Shown: one piece after another, positions 56,211 to 64,000 of the stretch
Numbering within the stretch: position 1 is the stretch's first letter
Layout of the letters: the number at the start of each line of letters is the position of its first letter
Source of the DNA: Nematostella vectensis
Taxonomy: Eukaryota > Cnidaria > Anthozoa > Actiniaria > Edwardsiidae
Direction of reading: 5' to 3'
Assembly: GCF_932526225.1 (NCBI RefSeq)
Contig: NC_064047.1
Span: 12,100,460-12,164,459, forward strand
Length of the DNA: 64,000 nt
Made by a program: the position numbers and the translations under genes
Notes under the pieces: model-generated
The model's input: the letters and a program-made list of their open reading frames with translations, nothing else
Database searches by the model: none
What the model was told of the DNA's origin: nothing

Positions 56211-58049
56211 ATACAGCTCTGAGCGTCTGTAAAGTGACAATAGACATAAAGACGTGTAAACATTTGTTAGTTGGTACTGTGTCATGAGAATAATGTATTT
56301 TGAATAAGGCTTCACCATCTTGTGATGTGACCCGCGGTGCATCTTGGGTAGCATGTAAATCACAAAATATCACATGCTGTGAAAAACCCGCTAGCGAGGG
56401 TTACGGCACACGTTACTTTAGTCCAACCTTATTTAAAAACGTGTACATCTCGAGTATATATATCCGAATTTTATAACACAAATGCAAATTGTAAATTTTA
56501 ATAATTATTCCTATAAGCTGTTAGAAACAATATGTTGTTTGGTCTAGATAATTACGTACAAGTTGTGTGTGTGTTTTTTACTTCTTTTTTAAAAATTAAG
56601 AAAGATGCCTAACCCGTGTGTCTTTGCGTAGAGGGAAGGGGAAGGGACTCCGATATTAGCAAGGTACAAGGTGAGGAAGTGCAATCAGAATTTATTAGAT
56701 GGCTCCTGGGGGTAAATAAATATCGAAGCTCAAATGCGTGCCTGGTGGAGGCTGGTTGACTCCCTTTGCGAACTCAAGCAAAATGCAGAGCGTTGCAATA
56801 TTGGGGGTTCTAAGAAATTCAGACCGTACGAAACTTTCTAATGTAGCGATGCACGACTCTTTATGACGCGGAAAAAAAGAATTTTAAAAACACAAAATTA
56901 AATATATTTAAGGTATGGTAAACCACACCCGACGCAGAAATACCAATAAATCTTATAAGACAGAGTCTGACATATATAGAACAACAAGTTAAATGAAATT
57001 AATAACTATGAATAGAAAGACCCTCGACATAAAACCAAATTGAGAACATTAAGGAAATTTAAGAGCGTTCACAATATCTCTCCCAAGTTAAAATCGCAGA
57101 ATTGCGTTCACAAAGTTTATGCCCAGTGCACACTAGCGACATATCGACATTACGACATGGGCGCGCGCACTCTTATCTTCGACATAACGACATAAGATTA
57201 AAAAAACATGTTTTTTCTTTTATGTCCTGATGTCCATGTTGTTATGACGGGCTAAACATAGTGCGCGCGCCCATGTTATGTTGCTAGTGTGCATTATTAA
57301 GCAACCACAAACTAGCTATCAAAACAGGACGACACAAAACCCCTGAACGAAAAACGTGCCCAATATGCTTGGTCGAAGTCGAGGACGAGGAAAAACACTG
57401 ATCAAATGCCCGGCATATAATAAATCAAAGGAACGAATAAATTTATGTTTTTTTTTTTAAATTCGCAACAAAACAGATTTGAAAGCGATTGCTCAGTTTG
57501 AACCAGGATAGTGCAACAAAAGAAATAGCTCAATTTCTTTGGGAAGCAACAAAAATTAGATCTATAATGACATCGCTACAAAGTAAGATGATCAAAAACA
57601 TATCAGGAATAGGAGAACGACTTGAATACCTTCTGTCTTTTTTAATATGAATGTATTCGGCAAAACCCGTGAATCAAAGATGAAAAGGTGCCAAATAAAA
57701 TTATTGAATTGGATCAGCATGAGGGGGGGGGGGGTCTGTTCGCTTCTATTGTGTTCGATAGGTGACTGCTGAGCTCGTGCGCCTTGCTTGACAGGAGGCG
57801 GAACAGAAAAACAGATTTGGCGTGTGATGAAAAACGAGAAACAAATGAGACATTTCTTGGAAAAGTAGATTGGACATCACTTCGGGCAACACAACAAAAC
57901 TTTAAAGAGTAGCAATATTTGAAACATGACTAGCTTGAATTGTAAAGACCGCCCCACGGCACACTTGTAAGCTTGCAATGCAACGGTGTTTTCGCGTTTT
58001 CTGTAAGCGTATATAAATTCGTGGATGAATAAAGTTGCATATATGTACC
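56211..58049. other. Flank downstream of the right TLDc exon
   Basis: Matches 1214-3030, with small indels and an extra ~40 bp near 57377-57420 (GGTCGAAGTCGAGGACGAGG) missing from the left copy. No gene recognised. Confidence 0.6.
57127..57293. mobile_element. MITE-like inverted-repeat element, right copy
   Basis: Counterpart of 2124-2295. Here the arms match better (ACGACATGGGCGCGCGCAC against GTGCGCGCGCCCATG), so this copy is closer to the original hairpin. Confidence 0.6.
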
Positions 58050-58957
58050 CTGTTGTTGTGGTGGAGTAGCCTCTCTATAAAATTATACCACTTGTGAGGG
58101 TGGTTGTTGTGGTGGAGTAGCCTCTCTATAAAATTATACCACTTGTGAGGGTGGTTGTTGTGGTGGAGTGGCCTCTCTATAAAATTATACCACTTGTGAG
58201 GGTGGTTGTTGTGGTGGAGTAGCCTCTCTATAAAATTATACCACTTGTGAGGGTGGTTGTTGTGGTGGAGTAGCCTCTCTATAAAATTATACCACTTGTG
58301 AGGGTGGTTGTTGTGGTGGAGTGGCCTCTCTATAAAATTATACCACTTGTGAGGGTGGTTGTTGTGGTGGAGTGGCCTCTATAAAATTATACCACTTGTG
58401 AGGGTGGTTGTTGTGGTGGAGTGGCCTCTATAAAATTATACCACTTGTGAGGGTGGTTGTTGTGGTGGAGTGGCCTCTATAAAATTATACCACTTGTGAG
58501 GGTGGTTGTTGTGGTGGAGTGGCCTCTATAAAATTATACCACTTGTGAGGGTGGTTGTTGTGGTGGAGTGGCCTCTATAAAATTATACCACTTGTGAGGG
58601 TGGTTGTTGTGGTGGAGTGGCCTCCCTATAAAATTATACCACTTGTGAGGGTGGTTGTTGTGGTGGAGTGGCCTCTCTATAAAATTATACCACTTGTGAG
58701 GGTGGTTGTTGTGGTGGAGTAGCCTCTCTATAAAATTATACCACTTGTGAGGGTGGTTGTTGTGGTGGAGTGGCCTCTATAAAATTATACCACTTGTGAG
58801 GGTGGTTGTTGTGGTGGAGTAGCCTCTCTATAAAATTATACCAGTTGTGAGGGTGGTTGTTGTGGTGGAGTGGCCTCTCTATAAAATTATACCACTTGTG
58901 AGGGTGGTTGTTGTGGTGGAGTGGCCTCTCTATAAAATTATACCACTTGTGAGGCTG
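58050..58957. repeat. 51-bp minisatellite, about 18 copies
   Basis: Same unit as 3033-3138. Two length variants occur: 51 bp with CCTCTCTATAAAA and 49 bp with CCTCTATAAAA. The short variants form a block around 58370-58600. Confidence 0.95.
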
Positions 58958-59124
58958 GTTAAGCGGCAATGCCACCAGCTTACTCACGGTAGATTACGTA
59001 ACTATCTCCAATCATTTGTAATGGTACGCGAAAAATATTACAAAATTGTAAAAGCAGTGTGCCTAGTAGGTTTTTTTGAGGAGCGGATGGTCTGTTAAAT
59101 AGCGCGGATTCTAATAGATTCTTT

Positions 59125-59700
59125 CGCTATCGCTATCGCTTTTTGGGGCAGTGAAATTTTCCAATGCTGCTTTAACTAGACAAGTATTCCAGGGGTATAG
59201 AATTATCGGCTATCGCTTTTTGGGGCAGTGAAATTTTCCAATGCTGCTTTAACTAGACGAGTATTCCAGGGGTATAGATTTATCGGCTATCGCTTTTTGG
59301 GGCTGTGAAATTTTCCAATGCTGCTTTAACTAGACGAGTATTCCAGGGGTATAGAATTATCGGCTATCGCTTTTTTGGGCAGTGAAATTTTCCGATGCTG
59401 CTTTAACTAGACTAGTATTCCAGGGGTATAGAATTATCGGCTATCGCTTTTTGGGGCAGTGAAATTTTCCAATGCTGCTTTAACTAGATGAGTATTCCAG
59501 GGGTATAGAATTATCGGTTATCGCTTTTTGAGGCATTGAAATTTTCCGATGCTGCTTTAACTAGACGAGTATTCCAGGGGTATAGAATTATCGGCTATCG
59601 CTTTTTGGGGCAGTGAAATTTTCCGATGCTGCTTTAACTAGACTAGTATTCCAGGGGTATAGAATTATCGGCTATCGCTTTTTGGGGCAGTGAAATTTTC
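59125..59700. repeat. 77-bp minisatellite, about 7-8 copies
   Basis: Same unit as 3340-4423, with half the copy number. Confidence 0.95.
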
Positions 59701-60168
59701 CTGGAGCTCTGCCATCCCATGCAACCTCCCCCTCCCCCTCTTCTCACCGTTGTGTTTAAAGGAATGTATATTATTTCGCTTGTTTGAGAGATAAAACAAC
59801 CTATTTTCGTGCCACTATCTAATATATTTGAGGTAAATGTTGTGCTATTACTTCATGCGCGAATGTTTATTCAACTGAAATCTTTACCGTTTTTTTTTGT
59901 CAGAATGGCTTTGTTTTCTGAAAATTTTGCTCTTGCTGTTCCTATTTTTGTTTGTATTTGTCAACCCCCCCCCCCCCTCTTTAAATATCAAAAAGTCTAT
60001 CCTTTAACATAATATAAATGACAAGAAAACAAATAAACTTTTGCTTTCGCGTGAATATCGATTAGTTCATCGATCGATTTCAAAAAGGCGGGAAAACAAG
60101 AAACACTCGCGCGCTGCCAAATCAAAAATGTAAATGAGTGAAAAGATTAAATTGGACGACTTTTAAGG
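59701..60168. other. Flank left of element B
   Basis: Matches 4424-4890. C and T homopolymer lengths differ, which breaks any shared reading frame, so no gene is supported. Confidence 0.6.
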
Positions 60169-60174
60169 CTATTT

Positions 60175-60530
60175 GGGGGGGACCGGGGGGTTTCAGAGAA
60201 ACTGGTGGGAGGCGTGGATCGCCCCTCCGGACCTCCCAGCCTCCCAGCACGGTCTCCTGTCTTAGGCCTGGGAGACGCGAATCGCCCCTCCGAGCCTCCC
60301 AGCCCCGTCTCTATATATCAAGCGTATAATGTTTCACGTACATAAACAATCGGCGACCGCTAATGTAGGCCGAATCGATTTCACGTACATGAGCTTTTGG
60401 CGATTGCTAATGTAGGCCAAATTGGTTTCGCGTACGGGGCGATTGCTAATGTAGGCCAAAACGGTTTCACGTACATAAACAATCGGCAAAAGCTAATGTA
60501 GGCAAAATAGGTTTCGCGTACATGAATAAT
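60175..60530. repeat. Left terminal inverted repeat of element B
   Basis: Corresponds to 4897-5300 but lacks one internal ~45-bp unit. Same outer GC-rich blocks and GCTAATGTAGGCC repeats. Confidence 0.9.
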
Positions 60531-60631
60531 CATGCGGAGCGGTAGGCGTTTGCGGGTGGCAGACGCTGGGAAGCGGGGGGTATGTGCCACCGCTGCTAAC
60601 GTCGCTGTTCGCAATGCCTGCTATGTCGGGC

Positions 60632-61299
60632 CTAGGTTAGCTCTAATACGAGGCGAACAGGCCTGCCCTTAAAGTCCACCCGTCTACCGCGGTCATCCCT
60701 GACCCATTCAGAGGAAGACGCTGCGACACAAATGGGGGTGTCGGGCCCATAGACGACTTTCTCGTGCGGCCTCCCGCGGGTTTCTAGGCAAGCGAGAACG
60801 TTTGAAGGCTCGTCTAAGGCGAGGCACTGCGAGCGGTCTACGATGTCGCAGGAGATGTAGAAGGCCTCTATTTTCGGCAAAGTCACCTTAAGTGGGGGGG
60901 GCCCAAGGGCAGTGCGAGGCCCCGCTCCCCCATCTGATCGTCTTTAGCCTCTAGGCCAAATAGTGCGCAAAGCTCGGCGTTCAGGAACACAACGCCTGTG
61001 GACACGAGCACGATCTTCCCGGTGAGGGGATCCAGCTTCGCGGTCAGAATCTGGCTTTTAGCGGTGTTGATCGTTTCCACGATGGACTCGGCCGTGTGGT
61101 GGCCGGCTGGCAGAGTAGCGATGGGCGGGAGGGAGGCTATAGTCGTTATCTGCTGCTCCCGCTCGAGATTATACCAGCTGTTAAACAGCGAGCACTGCCG
61201 GAGCGCCACAAAGCGCGGGCGCCTTATCGGCTGCTCGAGGAAGAGCGTCAGTTCACCTCCGGTGAACACAGCGTGTAGGACCACCATTGTGTTGAACAT
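60632..61299 (-). pseudogene. Virion-type structural protein, frameshifted (copy B)
   Basis: Counterpart of 5402-6089, ATG at 61299. The C-run on the coding strand has 8 C against 7 in copy A. Neither length keeps the two halves in one frame; a run one shorter than in A would. A 21-bp in-frame deletion relative to A lies near 60707. Apart from the C-run both halves read openly. If the run length is a sequencing error the gene could be intact. Confidence 0.6.
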
Positions 61300-61329
61300 A
61301 GCCCGCCTTCGTGTTTAGTAGGGCTGAGC

Positions 61330-63114
61330 ATGGATTGGGAAGGCTGGCAGATGCTGAACGAGGTCCCCCGAAGGAAGGAGGAGGGGACGAAGAAGGCGGC
61401 AGTTGCAGCGGGAGCCTCTATAGCCGAACATATCAAACACGCTATAGCCGACAAAGTCAAAAACCCGGTTTCCCTAGGATTCCCTAGGTCTCTGACCCTC
61501 GCGCAAAAGCTGCTCTACGCCGTGCCCACGACCCCCGTGGAGAGCACTGCCTCAGACACCACCCTACTACTCACGCAGCTGGAGATACACGTGGCTGAGG
61601 ACAAATTGTTCACGACTAGGGTCCAAGACATATTCAAAGAGACAGTAGTCACGCACAAGTCCGCCAAGGAGTCTCGCCGGTGGCTATCGGAGCCTTCCTA
61701 TGGGTACTGGCCACAGCAACTCAACTTTGCGGTCTGGTGCGCAACCGCCGGATGTGGGGTGTCCCTAACTGACCCCACTTTCGCCACGCTCCCCTCTGTC
61801 ATCAGGGGATTTCTAAGGTTTCACGTCTACTTCACCACCCGGAGGATACTCTACGAGCTCGGCGTCCCCTTGCCTGGCGACAACCCGTTCACGAAAAAAG
61901 GTAACCCCTACAAGAAGGCCGCTTTCGAGCGTCTATGCATAGAGTTCGGTTTGCCGCGTAAGCCGGATTTCCGATGGAAAGGCGGGCGGAACCACGGGCT
62001 AGGCGATGTGTTTGTGTTCTACCCGGGGGAGGGGTATCGCAACGTGTACGTGATCCGTGGCTACGACACGGCGGCGGACGAGTACCCGAGCCACCTCAAT
62101 CTGTTTAGCGACGAAGGTGGGACGTACAATAGTGGGAAGCAGGTGGGTGACATACACAACGACGACCACGGGGGCGTGCAATATATCTGGTTTGCGCCTC
62201 CCAAAGGCGAGGGGCTGACAAAAGCAGGGCTAGGGAGACTCGACCGCTCGGTCGAGGCGTTCGTCTACACAGTGCTTGGCGCGCAGGTAAACGTCCGTTC
62301 CTCCATCGCAGGGGCCGGTGGGCCGGCCATGGAGGCGCAGGCGGAGTTCACGGAGCTGCTCGAAGACGCGATCATAGAAAACGACATCGCTCAAAGCGTG
62401 CAAAGGTACCAGTTAGCCGTGCAGGGAGCCAAGGTGAGACTGAGTCTTGCGGTTGCACCAGGAGTGTGGCTGATGCCGAGCGATCTGGTGATAAACACGC
62501 AAAGCGTCGTGGGCTACAACAATAAGCTGCAGAAAGCCACGGACTCCATGAAGCTCGGCGCAAACGCGATCAACACCGAGACAAAGTCAGTCAGTGCTCA
62601 TAACATGACCAGTGGGCATCCTAGGGTGCAACACGCGACTGACCACGCGCCGCCCCGGCGGCAAAGCACCCCTGCGAAAGTGCACGCGGAGGGCGCGGCC
62701 CCTACCCTGTCGGGCGAGAAAAGTGACCACACCGCCCTCAAGATGGGGTTGTCGGTGCTCGTGGTGGTCGCGGCGTATTACTTGTTCCGATTACTGCTTT
62801 GCATTCGACAAACCAAGAACGCGGCTACGGCTAGAATGAGCAGCCACGCATTTTCGCCAAGGAATTTCACCGCTTTCCCTGCAGCCTTAAACACGAAGTT
62901 CGCGATGCTGCCTACTAGCCCGGGGAGAATTTCGCCCAGCTTTTTACCGATGGCCTTAAGCCCGTTACCGACCCCTCTGGCCACGGAGGAGAGCGACTTG
63001 CCAAGCGACGTCACAATGGCCGCGATCGTCGTCACTACGGCCAACCCGATAGCGGTGACGGTGAAGCCGTACTTTTTGAAGATGGCTTTGATGCGCTCTC
63101 TTAGCGGCTTTTGA
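61330..63114 (+). CDS. Conserved virion-type protein with C-terminal membrane segment (copy B, intact)
   Basis: 594 codons from ATG at 61330, 30 bp from the divergent gene. The N-terminus is basic and Ala-rich (KKAAVAAGASIAEHIKHAIA). Residues ~125-200 are rich in Trp/Tyr/Cys (YGYWPQQLNFAVWCATAGC). A central domain has NHGLGDVFVFYPGEGYRNVY and an SIEAFVY-like segment, then AEFTELLEDAIIEND. The end has a hydrophobic helix (GLSVLVVVAAYYLFRLLLCI) at ~480-500. The last ~100 residues are antisense to the gene at 62778 and are probably not constrained. Similar proteins occur in cnidarian elements as remembered; role likely structural. Confidence 0.75.
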   Translation: MDWEGWQMLNEVPRRKEEGTKKAAVAAGASIAEHIKHAIADKVKNPVSLGFPRSLTLAQKLLYAVPTTPVESTASDTTLLLTQLEIHVAEDKLFTTRVQDIFKETVVTHKSAKESRRWLSEPSYGYWPQQLNFAVWCATAGCGVSLTDPTFATLPSVIRGFLRFHVYFTTRRILYELGVPLPGDNPFTKKGNPYKKAAFERLCIEFGLPRKPDFRWKGGRNHGLGDVFVFYPGEGYRNVYVIRGYDTAADEYPSHLNLFSDEGGTYNSGKQVGDIHNDDHGGVQYIWFAPPKGEGLTKAGLGRLDRSVEAFVYTVLGAQVNVRSSIAGAGGPAMEAQAEFTELLEDAIIENDIAQSVQRYQLAVQGAKVRLSLAVAPGVWLMPSDLVINTQSVVGYNNKLQKATDSMKLGANAINTETKSVSAHNMTSGHPRVQHATDHAPPRRQSTPAKVHAEGAAPTLSGEKSDHTALKMGLSVLVVVAAYYLFRLLLCIRQTKNAATARMSSHAFSPRNFTAFPAALNTKFAMLPTSPGRISPSFLPMALSPLPTPLATEESDLPSDVTMAAIVVTTANPIAVTVKPYFLKMALMRSLSGF

Positions 63115-63758
63115 TTCTCGAGCTCCCGGTTTTCGCGTTCTAGTTCGTCAATCTCGGACAGCCTCTCCTCGTTTCGCTCACGGGCCTCTTGGTGGCTACT
63201 CTCTGACGAGTTAGGGTCGTCGATGGTCTCCCTGTCTGTGGCTACCACCCCTTGCAGCTCTTGGATCCGTTCTGTGTTCTCCTGGATGACCGCGTCTACC
63301 TCTGCCACGGACCCCATCGCCAGCTTGAAGCCTCTTAGATTTGCAACGTCCTGTCGGACGCCCCCGTCCTCGTTGAACAGCTGTCTTGGTTTAGACCAAC
63401 CCCCTTTGTCGAGGTTGCGAACCCGTATTAGCGTCTTCCCCCTCTGGTCGGACTGGAACCGTATCAGATTCTCGTTAAGGTCTGGGTATTTCTCCCTGAG
63501 GAACTGGAGACCGAGTCTTGTCGCAGCACCCTCTGTGATGAACGAGGTTTCAGCGCTTGCCGTTCCGGCGGTTTGCGTTGCGCTTCGCGTAGCCATGCTA
63601 TGCGCAGCATGCATACGCGATAACGTGCTCGTCATTGGGATCGACTCCCCATCGTCGGGGTCGAACGGGATAAGGGGCGTCGTCTCGTCGTCCCCCGCCC
63701 CGCGATCGGCGGACGCGCCCGGCAAGGTATCGTCAATGTCAACGTCAACGTCACCCAT
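62778..63758 (-). CDS. Coiled-coil/membrane virion-type protein (copy B, intact)
   Basis: 326 codons, ATG at 63758. Same architecture as 7557-8537 but with Gln in place of the stop. Acidic, Asp-rich start (MGDVDVDIDDTLPG), central basic domain, coiled coil (EERLSEIDELERENRELENQ) and a Gly/Ala/Val-rich C-terminal half with two hydrophobic stretches. GCGTGCGCATA precedes the start on this strand. It overlaps the converging gene by 337 bp. Confidence 0.75.
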   Translation of the reverse strand: MGDVDVDIDDTLPGASADRGAGDDETTPLIPFDPDDGESIPMTSTLSRMHAAHSMATRSATQTAGTASAETSFITEGAATRLGLQFLREKYPDLNENLIRFQSDQRGKTLIRVRNLDKGGWSKPRQLFNEDGGVRQDVANLRGFKLAMGSVAEVDAVIQENTERIQELQGVVATDRETIDDPNSSESSHQEARERNEERLSEIDELERENRELENQKPLRERIKAIFKKYGFTVTAIGLAVVTTIAAIVTSLGKSLSSVARGVGNGLKAIGKKLGEILPGLVGSIANFVFKAAGKAVKFLGENAWLLILAVAAFLVCRMQSSNRNK

Positions 63759-63852
63759 GATGCGTGCGCATAACTCGTGCTATGCTATACTAGACATGTC
63801 TAACAGTCCGCACCATAGCCACGCGACTTCGTACTTTATGTACACGTATACG

Positions 63853-64000
63853 ATGTCAGTCAGCGATAAACTCGACCCCCAGCGAACACCCAGAATCCCT
63901 CTGGGGTTGAAAGCCAAGAGAACTGTTCACCGGGTCACTCTCAACCCGTCGACGGCCTCCCCAGGCGAGACGCTATATGTGGCGGTCCCAAAGCTATCGG
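63853..64000 (+). CDS. Major capsid-like protein, N-terminus only (copy B)
   Basis: First 49 codons before the window ends; ATG directly after ACGTATACG. Nearly identical to the start at 8636 (Ala3 to Val, Lys to Thr among the changes). Whether the frameshifts of copy A are shared cannot be seen here. Confidence 0.75.
   Translation, partial: MSVSDKLDPQRTPRIPLGLKAKRTVHRVTLNPSTASPGETLYVAVPKLS

Larger units (their letters stand above)
55027..64000. repeat. Right copy of ~9-kb duplicated segment
   Basis: This is the partner of 1-8783. Both copies carry the element at the same place in the same flank, so the insertion came before the duplication, or the copies are alleles. The right copy is longer mainly because the 51-bp minisatellite has about 18 repeats against about 2 on the left. 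It ends only because the window ends. Confidence 0.95.
60175..64000. mobile_element. Polinton/Maverick-like element, copy B (left part)
   Basis: Starts with the same G-run/ACCG TIR after CTATTT (60169-60174) as copy A and runs off the window inside the capsid-like gene. Three of its first genes are better preserved than in A: two are open where A is broken. The right end is not in the window. Confidence 0.92.

Overview
The window looks like nuclear DNA of an invertebrate animal, most likely an anthozoan cnidarian (sea anemone or coral type). Reasons: short spliced exons with GT/AG borders, a TRIM gene joined to a TLDc domain, a mucin-like EGF/SEA membrane gene, and a mixed load of Polinton-like, Penelope-like, LINE, BEL/Pao and Ty3/gypsy sequence. 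The species call is an inference from remembered protein style; no search was run.

Layout. 1-4890 is host flank holding the last exon of a TLDc gene and two minisatellites. 4897-21344 is a complete Polinton/Maverick-type element (copy A), about 16.4 kb, GC-rich, with long terminal inverted repeats (TIRs) and a probable 6-bp target duplication. It carries viral-type structural genes, a packaging-type ATPase, a retroviral-type integrase and, on the opposite strand, a large fused replication gene (DNA polymerase B-like + SF1 helicase + HNH-like zinc module). A 3-kb AT-rich block sits inside it, and many of its genes are broken. 21350-26130 holds dispersed repeats and a 5'-inverted LINE. 26131-38324 is the 3' part of a mucin-like transmembrane gene with EGF exons, an array of tiny Ser/Thr exons, a SEA-like domain and a Tyr-rich tail. 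Its introns hold a Penelope-like element with hammerhead ribozymes, MITEs and a 41-bp minisatellite. 38325-47500 is mostly retroelement debris. 47731-56210 is a TRIM-TLDc gene whose introns contain a LINE split by a MITE-bounded insertion, and a 48-bp in-frame minisatellite.

From 55027 to the end the sequence repeats the start of the window (1-8783 matches 55027-64000). It includes the last TLDc exon, the minisatellites and the left end of a second element copy (B). B sits at the same insertion site and has better preserved genes. This is either a ~55-kb tandem duplication made after the element inserted, or two haplotypes placed end to end by the assembler.

Within the element the genes form an integrating virus-like unit. 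Divergent and co-directional capsid or membrane genes and the ATPase would make and fill particles, the integrase would insert the genome, and the polymerase-helicase would copy it. In copy A frameshifts and stops show that this unit is no longer functional as a whole. All alignments and identity figures here were made by eye.
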